This document shows, in pieces, positions 5,532 through 12,504 of a stretch of DNA of 12,504 nucleotides. This stretch comes from Reyranella sp. (GTDB lineage Bacteria; Pseudomonadota; Alphaproteobacteria; Reyranellales; Reyranellaceae), in contig SCVT01000322.1 of the NCBI GenBank assembly GCA_004296815.1, positions 1-12,504 on the forward strand, given 5' to 3'. Every line of letters begins with the position of its first letter. The first letter of the stretch is position 1. Position numbers and translations under genes: made by a program. The notes under the pieces were generated by a model, which made no database searches, was not told where the DNA came from, and saw nothing but the letters and a program-made list of their open reading frames with translations.

Positions 5532-7145
5532 ATGCACTTCAATTTGCGGCATTCGCTTGCGATGACGGCGCTCGCCTGTGCGACGCTTTCGGTCGCACCG
5601 GCCGTCGAGGCCAAGACGTTCAAGTGGGCCAACTCGGGCGACGTGAGCTCGATGGATCCCTACGCGCGGCAGGAGACCTTCCTGCTCACGTTCAACTCCA
5701 ACATCTACGACCCGCTGATCCGCCGCGACAAGGATCTCAAGCTCGAGCCCGCGCTCGCGACCAAGTGGGGCCAGAGCGACCCGACCACCTGGTTCTTCGA
5801 CATCCGTCCCAACGTGAAGTTCCATGACGGCACGCCGCTGACGGCCGACGACATCGTCTTCTCGCTCAACCGCGCCAACGGCCCGGGCTCGAACATGGGC
5901 TCGAACTTCGTGTCGGTGAAGGAGATCAAGAAGGTCGGCGACAACCGCGTCGAGGTCACGACCAAGTATCCCGACCCTCTGCTGGCCGACAAATGGGCGG
6001 CGATCGGCATGATGTCGAAGGCGTGGGCCGAGAAGAACAACGCCGTGAACTCGGCGGACATGACGAAGAACGAAGAGAACTTCGCCACCCGCAACGCCAT
6101 GGGCACCGGCCCCTTCATGCTGAAGGAGCGCAAGGCCGGCGAGCGCACGGTCCTCGTCCCGAACCCCAACTGGTGGGACAAGCCGGTCCATAACCTGACC
6201 GAGGTGATCTTCACCCCGGTGGCCAACCCGGCGACCCGCGTCGCCGCCCTCAAGGCGGGCGACATCGACATGACCTACGAGGTCCCGCCGGCCGACACCG
6301 AGAGCCTCAAGAAGGAGGCCAACGTCAAGGTGCTGGAAGGCCCCGAGACGCGCGTCGTGTTCCTCGGCTTCGACCAGGAGCGTCCTGAGCTCCTCGAGTC
6401 GAACGTCAAGGGCAAGAACCCGTTCAAGGACAAGAAGGTCCGCGAGGCCATCCACCGCTCGGTCGACGTCGACGCGATCAAGCGCACCGTCATGCGCGGC
6501 CAGTCGTTCCCGACCAACCTGATGGTGGCGCCGGGCATCAACGGCTACACGAAGGACCTCGACAAGCGGCCGGCGCTGCTCAAGCCGGAAGAGGCCAAGA
6601 AGATGCTCGCCGATGCGGGCTATCCGAACGGCTTCGAGGTCGGCATGGACTGCCCGAACGACCGTTACGTCAACGACGAGAAGATCTGCCAGGCCGTCGT
6701 GGCGATGCTGGCGAGGATCGGCGTGAAGGTGAATCTCCGCGCCCAGACCCGCAACCTCTACTTCGCCAAGATCCTGCGCAAGGCGGACCTGTCGCCGGGC
6801 GAGACGAGCTTCTACATGCTCGGCTGGTCGCCGGCCCAGACCTACGACGTGCACAACGTCTTCGAGGCGCTGATCCAGACCCCGAACAAGACGACGAAGA
6901 AGGGTCAGTTCAACGCCGGCGGCTACTCCAACCCCGCGCTCGACAAGCTCGCCGATGCCATGGAGCAGGAGACCGACAAGGCCAAGCGCGACGCCATGAT
7001 CAAGGACGCGACGAAGCTCTATGTCGACGACTTCGCCTACATCCCCCTGCACCAGCAGGCGGTCGTGTGGGCGGCTCGCAAGAACATCGACCTGGTCCAG
7101 CTCGCGGACAATTCCTTCCCGCTGCGCTTCGTCAACGTGAAGTAG
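5532..7145 (+). CDS. ABC importer periplasmic substrate-binding protein (SBP_bac_5, DppA-like)
   Basis: This 537-residue secreted protein captures peptides or related small solutes in the periplasm and delivers them to the permease pair encoded downstream. It has a Sec signal peptide: a basic MHFNLRH start, hydrophobic core, and likely cleavage after Ala27 (PAVEA/KTF). The mature part carries the family-5 signature at about 84-114: DPTTWFFDIRPNVKFHDGTP followed by LTADDIVFSLNRA. GTGPFMLKER (191-200) is also typical, as is VREAIHRSVD (303-312). The only mature cysteines, Cys374 and Cys386, could form a disulfide. I chose ATG 5532 over in-frame codons from 5409 because it directly precedes the signal peptide and has GGAG at four-base spacing. 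The protein is lysine-rich, with lysine almost always AAG, suggesting high expression. A perfect hairpin follows the gene. The ligand (dipeptide, oligopeptide, opine or other) cannot be told from sequence. Confidence 0.92.
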   Translation: MHFNLRHSLAMTALACATLSVAPAVEAKTFKWANSGDVSSMDPYARQETFLLTFNSNIYDPLIRRDKDLKLEPALATKWGQSDPTTWFFDIRPNVKFHDGTPLTADDIVFSLNRANGPGSNMGSNFVSVKEIKKVGDNRVEVTTKYPDPLLADKWAAIGMMSKAWAEKNNAVNSADMTKNEENFATRNAMGTGPFMLKERKAGERTVLVPNPNWWDKPVHNLTEVIFTPVANPATRVAALKAGDIDMTYEVPPADTESLKKEANVKVLEGPETRVVFLGFDQERPELLESNVKGKNPFKDKKVREAIHRSVDVDAIKRTVMRGQSFPTNLMVAPGINGYTKDLDKRPALLKPEEAKKMLADAGYPNGFEVGMDCPNDRYVNDEKICQAVVAMLARIGVKVNLRAQTRNLYFAKILRKADLSPGETSFYMLGWSPAQTYDVHNVFEALIQTPNKTTKKGQFNAGGYSNPALDKLADAMEQETDKAKRDAMIKDATKLYVDDFAYIPLHQQAVVWAARKNIDLVQLADNSFPLRFVNVK

Positions 7146-7157
7146 ACCTGAAACGCG

Positions 7158-7194
7158 ACCGGCCCCGGCTGCAGGACATGCAGCCGGGGCCGGT
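7158..7194 (+). terminator. 16-bp perfect hairpin between binding-protein and permease genes
   Basis: ACCGGCCCCGGCTGCA (7158-7173) pairs exactly with 7179-7194 across the loop GGACA. It lies 12 bases after the binding-protein stop. Only a loose pyrimidine-rich stretch follows (TTCCGTTCTGG, later TCTTTCC), so it looks like a leaky terminator or a 3'-end-protecting hairpin rather than a full stop. Such elements after the first gene of ABC operons raise the binding protein relative to the membrane parts. I see no clear new promoter in the 52 bases before the next start, which supports read-through. Confidence 0.7.
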
Positions 7195-7246
7195 TCCGTT
7201 CTGGCGTCTTTCCTGCTAGGCCTGCCCTCAGGCCGACAATCATCAG

Positions 7247-8236
7247 ATGCTCGCATTCATCCTAAGACGAATCCTGCAATCGATCGCCGTCCTGCTGGCG
7301 GTCGGATTGGTGGCATTTTCCCTGTTCCGCTACGTCGGCGACCCGATCAACGCGATGGTCGGCCAGGACACGACCATGGAACAGCGCGAGGAGCTTCGGC
7401 AGAAGCTCGGCCTGAACGATCCCGCGCCCATCCAGTTCGCGAAGTTCATCGCCAACGCCGCACGCGGCAATTTCGGCCTGTCCTACCGGACCTCCGAGCC
7501 GGTCGGCCGCATGATCCTCGAGCGCATGCCGGCGACGCTGGAACTGTCCTTCTGTGCCGCCCTGTTCGCCCTGTTCGTCGGCGTGCCGATGGGGGTCTAC
7601 ACCGGCCTCTATCCCAGGCATTGGACGAGCCGGCTGCTGCAGGCGATCTCGCTGATCGGCATCTCGCTGCCGACCTTCCTGATCGGCATCCTGCTGATCC
7701 TGATCTTCGCCGTCTCGCTCCACTGGCTGCCGTCGTTCGGCCGCGGCCAGACCGTGCAGATCGGCTGGTGGACGACCAACTTCCTCACCGTGAAGGGCCT
7801 GCAGGCGCTGATCCTGCCGTCGATCACGCTCGGCCTGTTCCAGCTCACCCTGCTGATGCGGCTGGTGCGTTCGGAGATGCTCGAGGTGATGCGCGCCGAC
7901 TACATCAAGTTTGCGCGTGCCCGTGGCCTCACCAACCGCGCCATCAACTTCGGCCATGCGCTCAAGAACACGCTGGTGCCGGTCATCACGGTGACCGGCC
8001 TGCAGCTCGGCGCGCTGATCGCCTTCGCGATCGTCACCGAGACCGTGTTCGCGTGGCCGGGCGTCGGCCAGCTCTTCATCCAGTCGGTGCAGTTCTCCGA
8101 CATCCCGGTGATGGCGGCCTACCTGCTGTTGATCGGCCTGCTCTTCGTCCTGATCAACCTCACGGTCGATCTCCTCTACTTCGCCGTCGACCCGCGCCTG
8201 CGCGGCGGCGGCCTCGCGCGTGCGGGTGGGCACTGA
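7247..8236 (+). CDS. ABC importer permease, DppB-like
   Basis: This 329-residue inner-membrane protein is one half of the translocation channel of the peptide-type importer. Six hydrophobic segments are visible at about 9-29, 98-120, 134-157, 189-208, 247-270 and 291-313, with a periplasmic domain between the first two that carries the family pattern GDP...LRQKLGLNDP and GNFGLSYRTSEPV (74-86). The cytoplasmic EAA loop that docks on the ATPases spans about 209-245 (SEMLEVMRADYIKFARARGL, then ALKNTLVP), with its conserved Gly227. The short C-terminal VDPRLRGGG is typical of DppB/GsiC-type permeases. The start is ATG 7247; the ribosome site is poor (CAGG about 14 bases away), which fits lower translation than the binding protein. 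The stop overlaps the leader of the next permease. Confidence 0.93.
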   Translation: MLAFILRRILQSIAVLLAVGLVAFSLFRYVGDPINAMVGQDTTMEQREELRQKLGLNDPAPIQFAKFIANAARGNFGLSYRTSEPVGRMILERMPATLELSFCAALFALFVGVPMGVYTGLYPRHWTSRLLQAISLIGISLPTFLIGILLILIFAVSLHWLPSFGRGQTVQIGWWTTNFLTVKGLQALILPSITLGLFQLTLLMRLVRSEMLEVMRADYIKFARARGLTNRAINFGHALKNTLVPVITVTGLQLGALIAFAIVTETVFAWPGVGQLFIQSVQFSDIPVMAAYLLLIGLLFVLINLTVDLLYFAVDPRLRGGGLARAGGH

Positions 8237-8237
8237 T

Positions 8238-9155
8238 ATGGCCGGCTGGCTGCATCGCTTCACCGACAGCGACATCTGGTGGAGCTTCAAGTCCTCGCCG
8301 ATGACGGTGGCGGCCACCGTCGTCACCTTCCTGATCATTGCGATCTCCTTCCTCTCGCCGATCCTGGCGCCGCACACGCCATTCGACCCGGCAACGCTCA
8401 GCCTCAGCGACGGGCTGAAGCCGCCCGTCCTGATCTCGTCCGACGGCGACTGGACCTTCCCGCTCGGCACCGACGACCAGGGCAGGGACATCCTGTCCTC
8501 GATCATGTACGGCACGCGGCTGTCGCTGGTCGTGGGCTTCGCTTCGGTCGTGGTGGCGATGTTCATCGGCATCACGCTCGGCCTGGTCAGCGGCTACTTC
8601 GGCGGCACGATCGACGCCGTCATCATGCGCATCGCCGACGTCCAGCTCACCTTCCCGGCGATCCTGGTCGCGCTCCTGATCGACGGCATCGTGCGCACCG
8701 TGATCTCGGTGAAGCGCCACGACGAGATCGCGCTGTTCGTGATCGTGGGCGCGATCGGCCTCAGCTTCTGGGTCCAGTACGCCCGCACCGTGCGCGGCTC
8801 GGTCATGGTCGAGAAGAACAAGGAATATGTTCAGGCGGCCCGCGTGATCGGGCTCCCGCCGGTGCTGATCATGGTGCGCCACGTGCTGCCGAACGTCACC
8901 GGCCCCGTGCTGGTGATCGCCACGATCAATCTCGGCCTCGCCATCATCACCGAGGCGACACTGTCGTTCCTGGGTGTCGGCCTGCCGTCGACCGAACCGT
9001 CGCTCGGCACGCTGATCCGCCTCGGAAACGAGGTGCTGCAGTCCGGCGACTGGTGGATCACGGTGTTCCCGGGTGTCACGCTCGCGGCGCTGGTGCTGGC
9101 CGTCAATCTCCTGGGCGACTGGTTGCGCGACGCCCTCAACCCGAAATTGCGATAG
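8238..9155 (+). CDS. ABC importer permease, DppC-like
   Basis: This 305-residue inner-membrane protein is the second half of the channel. The N-terminal OppC-type region has one helix at about 22-42 and then the family hallmark FPLGTDDQGRDILSSIMYGT (74-93). Further helices lie at about 95-119, 133-153, 164-184, 222-245 and 274-294. The EAA loop is about 185-220 (VRGSVMVEKNKEYVQAARVI, with Gly205, then HVLPN), followed by EATLSFLGVGLP (239-250), also characteristic. I chose ATG 8238, which follows the preceding stop as TGATATG and has GGGTGGG seven bases upstream. A GTG at 8220 in the same frame would add six residues and overlap the preceding gene. The one-base gap implies translational coupling with the DppB-like permease. 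Confidence 0.92.
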   Translation: MAGWLHRFTDSDIWWSFKSSPMTVAATVVTFLIIAISFLSPILAPHTPFDPATLSLSDGLKPPVLISSDGDWTFPLGTDDQGRDILSSIMYGTRLSLVVGFASVVVAMFIGITLGLVSGYFGGTIDAVIMRIADVQLTFPAILVALLIDGIVRTVISVKRHDEIALFVIVGAIGLSFWVQYARTVRGSVMVEKNKEYVQAARVIGLPPVLIMVRHVLPNVTGPVLVIATINLGLAIITEATLSFLGVGLPSTEPSLGTLIRLGNEVLQSGDWWITVFPGVTLAALVLAVNLLGDWLRDALNPKLR

Positions 9156-9166
9156 ACTCGGACCCG

Positions 9167-10189
9167 ATGGCCGCCGCATCAAACAATCCCCCGCTTCTCG
9201 AGGTCAAAAACCTCCGGGTGGAGTTCCCGACCCGCCGCGGCACCTTGCTGGCGGTCGACGACGTCTCCTTCGACATCGCGCCCGGCGAGGTGCTGGGCGT
9301 GGTGGGCGAGTCCGGTGCCGGCAAGTCGCTGACCGGCAACGCCATCATCGGCCTGCTCGAGCCGCCCGGCCGCATCGCCGGCGGCGAGATCCGCCTGGAA
9401 GGGCGGCGCATCGACAACCTGCCCTACGAGGAGATGCGCAAGGTCCGCGGCGCGCGTATCGGCGCGATCTTCCAGGACCCGCTGACGAGCCTCAATCCGC
9501 TCTATTCGGTCGGCCGCCAGCTCGTCGAGACCATTCAGACGCACCTGCCGCTGTCGGGCAGCCAGGCCCGCGCCCGGGCACTCGATCTCCTGAAGGAAGT
9601 CGGCATCCCGGGCGCCGAGATGCGCATCGACCACTATCCGCATCAGTTCTCCGGCGGCATGCGCCAGCGGGTGGTGATCGCGCTGGCGCTCTGCGCCGGA
9701 CCGCGGCTGATCGTGGCGGACGAGCCCACGACCGCGCTCGACGTCTCGATCCAGGCGCAGATCATCGCGCTCCTGAAGCGGCTCTGCCGCGAGCACGGCA
9801 CCGCGGTGATGCTGGTCACCCACGACATGGGCGTGATCGCCGAGACCGCCGATCGCGTGGCCGTCATGTATGCTGGCCGCATCGCCGAGATCGGGCCGGT
9901 GCGCGACGTGGTCAAGCACGCCCAGCACCCCTACACCAAGGGCCTGATGGGCTCGATTCCGAGCCTCGGCGTGCGCACCGAGCGGTTGACCCAGATCGAT
10001 GGCGCCATGCCGCGGCTCACCGAGATCCCGAAGGGCTGCGCCTTCAACCCACGCTGCACGGTGCTCGGCCAGCGCTGCATGGTCGAACGGCCCGAGCTGA
10101 TGGCGGCGGGGGCTAGTCGTGCGGCCTGCTGGCATCACGATCGTGGCGGCGTCGGCCAACCTGTCGCGAAGGAGACCGTCAATGCCTGA
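9167..10189 (+). CDS. ABC importer ATP-binding protein, DppD-like
   Basis: This 340-residue cytoplasmic ATPase is one of two that power the importer. Motifs in order are Walker A GESGAGKS (47-54), Q-loop IFQDPLTSLNP (101-111), signature SGGMRQR (162-168), Walker B LIVADEP (181-187, catalytic Glu186), D-loop ALDVS (190-194) and the switch His219 in VTHDMGVI. All key residues are intact. The oligopeptide-type C-terminal extension starts at HPYTKGLMGSIP (254-265) and holds four cysteines, Cys291, Cys297, Cys304 and Cys321 (CAFNPRC...C...C). In some members of this family these bind a [4Fe-4S] cluster. The ATG at 9167 lies 11 bases after the DppC-like stop and has only a weak ribosome site (CGGA). 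The 3' end overlaps the next gene by eight bases. The in-frame open reading extends far upstream, antiparallel to no real gene, and is not coding. Confidence 0.95.
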   Translation: MAAASNNPPLLEVKNLRVEFPTRRGTLLAVDDVSFDIAPGEVLGVVGESGAGKSLTGNAIIGLLEPPGRIAGGEIRLEGRRIDNLPYEEMRKVRGARIGAIFQDPLTSLNPLYSVGRQLVETIQTHLPLSGSQARARALDLLKEVGIPGAEMRIDHYPHQFSGGMRQRVVIALALCAGPRLIVADEPTTALDVSIQAQIIALLKRLCREHGTAVMLVTHDMGVIAETADRVAVMYAGRIAEIGPVRDVVKHAQHPYTKGLMGSIPSLGVRTERLTQIDGAMPRLTEIPKGCAFNPRCTVLGQRCMVERPELMAAGASRAACWHHDRGGVGQPVAKETVNA

Positions 10190-11225
10190 CGGCAGCCCCC
10201 GCGAATTCGTCCGCCTCGAAGGGCTGAAACGCTACTTCGACGTCTCGCCGCCCTGGCTGGTGCGTGCCATCGAGGGCCGGCCGCGCCAGATCGTGCAGGC
10301 GGTCGACGGCGTCGACATCGAGATCGCCAAGGGCGAGACATTCTCGCTGGTGGGCGAGTCGGGCTGCGGCAAGTCGACAGTCGCCCGTCTCGTGGTCGGC
10401 CTGTTCCCGCCGACCGACGGCCGCATCGAGTTCGACGGCAACGACATGGCCCAGCGCCGCAGCGGCGCCGATACCGCCGCGCTCCGCCGGCGCATGCAGA
10501 TGATCTTCCAGGACCCGTACGCCAGCCTCAATCCGCGCTGGCGCGTGTTCGACATCATCGCCGAGCCGATCCGGGCCTTCGGCCTGTCGAGCGACAAGGC
10601 CGATCTCGAGAAGCGGGTGGGCGACCTGCTGCGCCAGGTGCGTCTCACGCCGGCCGACGGCCGCAAATATCCGCACGAATTCTCGGGCGGCCAGCGCCAG
10701 CGCATCTCAATCGCCCGCGCGCTCGCCAGCGAGCCGGAATTCCTGGTGTGCGACGAGCCGACCTCGGCGCTCGACGTGTCGGTGCAGGCGCAGATCCTGA
10801 ACCTGATGGTCGATCTGCAGCGCCGCCTGCAGCTCACCTACCTGTTCATCAGCCACAACCTGGCGGTCGTCTATCACATCTCCACGCGTGTCGGCGTGAT
10901 GTACCTCGGCCGCCTGGTCGAGGTGGCGCCGACCGAGACTCTCTTCACGCGACCCAAGCACCCCTACACGCGGATGCTGCTCGACACGATCCCCGACCTC
11001 GACATGACCGGCCGCCAGCGCAGCCCGGTCGGCGGCGAGGTGCCGAGCCCGATCAATCCACCCTCGGGCTGCTCGTTCCATCCGCGTTGTCCGTACGCGA
11101 ACGATCGCTGCAAGAGCGAACGGCCGAAGGCGCTCCCCATCGAAGGGGGTACGGTCGCCTGCCACGCGATCGAGGAAGGCCGGCTTCCCGTCGAGGAACG
11201 CAGCTACGCCGCTGCCGCGCGTTAG
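10182..11225 (+). CDS. ABC importer ATP-binding protein, DppF-like
   Basis: This 347-residue cytoplasmic ATPase is the partner of the DppD-like protein. Motifs are Walker A GESGCGKS (58-65), Q-loop IFQDPYASLNP (108-118), signature SGGQRQR (168-174), Walker B FLVCDEP (187-193, catalytic Glu192), D-loop ALDVS (196-200) and His225 in ISHNLAVV. The N-terminus holds the DppF-style insert before Walker A (LKRYFDVSPPWLVRAI, 15-30). The C-terminal peptide-importer extension begins at KHPYTRMLLDTIPD (259-272) and ends with Cys297, Cys303, Cys310 and Cys327, in exactly the same spacing as in its partner. The ATG at 10182 sits inside the preceding gene's end (ATGCCTGA overlap) with AAGGAGA seven bases upstream. 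That is a strong ribosome site and implies coupled translation. This is the last gene of the importer operon. Confidence 0.95.
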   Translation: MPDGSPREFVRLEGLKRYFDVSPPWLVRAIEGRPRQIVQAVDGVDIEIAKGETFSLVGESGCGKSTVARLVVGLFPPTDGRIEFDGNDMAQRRSGADTAALRRRMQMIFQDPYASLNPRWRVFDIIAEPIRAFGLSSDKADLEKRVGDLLRQVRLTPADGRKYPHEFSGGQRQRISIARALASEPEFLVCDEPTSALDVSVQAQILNLMVDLQRRLQLTYLFISHNLAVVYHISTRVGVMYLGRLVEVAPTETLFTRPKHPYTRMLLDTIPDLDMTGRQRSPVGGEVPSPINPPSGCSFHPRCPYANDRCKSERPKALPIEGGTVACHAIEEGRLPVEERSYAAAAR

Positions 11226-11243
11226 GCGCGCCGCAAACTTCTT

Positions 11244-11282
11244 GCACGGCGCCTGATCTGCATCGGTGCATGAGCGCCGTGC
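11244..11282 (+). terminator. Inverted repeat after the importer operon
   Basis: GCACGGCGC (11244-11252) pairs with GCGCCGTGC (11274-11282). The 21-base loop contains a smaller self-complementary TGCA-TCGG-TGCA (11259-11270). It lies 18 bases after the DppF-like stop, where an operon terminator would be expected, but lacks a following T tract. It directly abuts a -35-like TTGACG, so it could instead be an operator for the downstream gene. Confidence 0.5.
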
Positions 11283-11310
11283 TTGACGCTACCTGTCGTA
11301 TCCGTACGAT
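11283..11310 (+). promoter_or_regulatory. Likely sigma-70-type promoter for the M20D gene
   Basis: TTGACG (11283-11288) and TACGAT (11305-11310) are separated by 16 bases and lie about 30 bases before the M20D start. A clear ribosome site, GGAG (11329-11332), follows seven bases from the ATG. The match is five of six bases in the -35 and four of six in the -10, judged by eye. Confidence 0.45.
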
Positions 11311-11339
11311 CCTCGGCCACATTCTTTTGGAGATTTTTG

Positions 11340-12504
11340 ATGCCGGTCATCAACCGCATTGCCTCGTTTCATAAGGACATGACCGCGTGGCGCCATGACA
11401 TCCACAGCCATCCGGAAACGGCCTTCGAGGAAGTGCGGACCGCCGACGTGGTGGCGGAGAAGCTGAAGAGCTTCGGCATCGAGATCCATCGCGGCCTCGC
11501 CAAGACCGGCGTGGTCGGCGTGCTGCGGTCGGGCAATTCCAAGCGGGCGATCGGGCTGCGCGCCGACATGGACGCGCTCGACGTCCACGAGACCAACGAG
11601 TTCGCCCACAAGTCGACGATCCCCGGCAAGATGCACGCCTGCGGCCATGACGGCCACACGGTGATGCTGCTGGGCGCGGCGAAGTACCTGGCAGAGACCA
11701 AGAACTTCGACGGCACGGTCTACTTCATCTTCCAGCCGGCCGAGGAGAACGAGGGCGGCGGCCGCGTGATGGTGGAAGAGGGGCTGTTCGAGAAGTTCCC
11801 GGTCGAGGGCGTCTACGGCATGCACAACATCCCGGGCATCCCGGTCGGCAAGTTCGCCGTCCGTCCCGGTCCGATGATGGCAGCCTACGACATATTCGAG
11901 GTCGTGCTGAAGGGCGTCGGCGGCCACGGCGCGATGCCGCATCACACGATCGATCCGGTCGTGGTCGGCGCCCATATCGTGACGGCGCTGCAGTCGATCG
12001 TGGCGCGCAACGTCGACCCGATGGACACCGCCGTCGTCTCGACGACGCAGATCCATGCCGGCGACGCCTGGAATGTCATCCCGCAGGAGTGCGTGCTGCG
12101 CGGGACCGTCCGCACCTTCAAGAAGCCGGTGCAGGACATGATCGAGAAGAACATCGAGAAGATCTCGCGCAGCGTCGCCGCGGGCTTCGGCGCCGAGGTC
12201 GTGAAGTGGCGCTATGAGCGCCGCTATCCCGCGACAGTGAACTCCGAACAGGAGACCGAGTTCGCAGCCAAGGCGGCCGCGTCGCTGGTCGGCCTCGAGA
12301 ACGTGAACCGCAATCCGACGCCCGCCATGGGCAGCGAGGATTTTGCCTGGATGCTTCTGAAGAAGCCGGGCTGTTACATCTGGGTCGGCAACGGCGACGG
12401 CGTCGGAAGCTGCATGGTCCACAACCCGGGCTACGACTTCAACGACGAGATCCTGCCGATCGGCGCCTCGTACTGGGCGACCCTGGTCGAGCAGCAGCTT
12501 GCCC
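11340..12504 (+). CDS. M20D metal-dependent amidohydrolase (partial, 3' end off window)
   Basis: An open frame from ATG 11340 runs off the window after 388 residues. The family usually has about 385-400, so only a few residues are missing. These cytoplasmic enzymes use a two-metal centre to hydrolyse N-acyl amino acids, hippurate, conjugated auxin or small peptides. Key elements are WRHDIHSHPE (17-26), RADMDAL (74-80), HACGHDGHT (99-107, with metal ligands Cys101 and His103), QPAEENEGG (132-140, with catalytic and ligand glutamates 135 and 136), His162 in YGMHNIPG, the dimerisation-domain GGHGAMPHH (194-202), GSEDFAWM (331-338) and HNPGYDFND (361-369, ligand His361). It is best described as a hippurate hydrolase-like/IAA-amino acid hydrolase-like protein with unknown exact substrate. 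It lies 114 bp after the importer operon on the same strand, with its own likely promoter and a strong ribosome site. Confidence 0.92.
   Translation, partial: MPVINRIASFHKDMTAWRHDIHSHPETAFEEVRTADVVAEKLKSFGIEIHRGLAKTGVVGVLRSGNSKRAIGLRADMDALDVHETNEFAHKSTIPGKMHACGHDGHTVMLLGAAKYLAETKNFDGTVYFIFQPAEENEGGGRVMVEEGLFEKFPVEGVYGMHNIPGIPVGKFAVRPGPMMAAYDIFEVVLKGVGGHGAMPHHTIDPVVVGAHIVTALQSIVARNVDPMDTAVVSTTQIHAGDAWNVIPQECVLRGTVRTFKKPVQDMIEKNIEKISRSVAAGFGAEVVKWRYERRYPATVNSEQETEFAAKAAASLVGLENVNRNPTPAMGSEDFAWMLLKKPGCYIWVGNGDGVGSCMVHNPGYDFNDEILPIGASYWATLVEQQLA

Noticed and set aside
5331..7256. 641-residue open frame antisense to the whole binding-protein gene
   Set aside because: It is the complement of a strongly supported gene; its product is Arg/Val/Leu/His/Asp-rich without motifs, as expected from the antisense of G/C-biased codons.
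8279..10189. 636-residue reading with the ATPase as its C-terminal half
   Set aside because: The first part is an out-of-frame shadow of the DppC-like permease; the real ATPase begins at ATG 9167.

Overview
The window is GC-rich chromosomal DNA with strong G/C third-position bias. It looks like an alphaproteobacterium, of Rhodospirillales or Hyphomicrobiales type. The best marker is a 5-aminolevulinate synthase of the Rhodobacter kind (Shemin-pathway haem synthesis), encoded with its catalytic lysine at residue 248 exactly as in R. capsulatus. I see no IS element, integrase, tRNA, rRNA or CRISPR array. No gene-free stretch exceeds 300 bases; the longest is about 204 bp (5328-5531).

Layout. 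1-512 (+): the 3' end of an unrecognised gene, then a small SpoIIAA/STAS-like protein. 532-972 (-): an uncharacterised 146-residue protein with a proline-rich linker. 1004-2224 (+): an MFS exporter with a TTG start, divergent from the previous gene and meeting hemA tail to tail with no gap. 2225-3448 (-): hemA. 3560-3913 and 3915-5327 (-): a class III (omega) aminotransferase, followed one base later by a three-helix membrane protein. 5532-11225 (+): a complete dipeptide/oligopeptide-type ABC importer in the order binding protein, permease, permease, ATPase, ATPase. The binding-protein gene is separated from the permeases by a perfect 16-bp hairpin; the last four genes are packed with gaps of 1 and 11 bases and an 8-base overlap. 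11340-end (+): an M20D metal-dependent amidohydrolase, almost complete but cut by the window edge, behind its own likely promoter.

How the genes may work together (inference): the importer brings in a peptide or N-acyl amino acid, the cytoplasmic M20D enzyme cleaves the amide bond, and the divergently transcribed pyridoxal-phosphate aminotransferase could deaminate a released amine. This is a plausible scavenging module of known families. I did not find a clearly novel system. The items most worth a second look are the two strong inverted repeats (3527-3553 and 7158-7194), the identically spaced four-cysteine tails on both ATPases, and the two uncharacterised small proteins.
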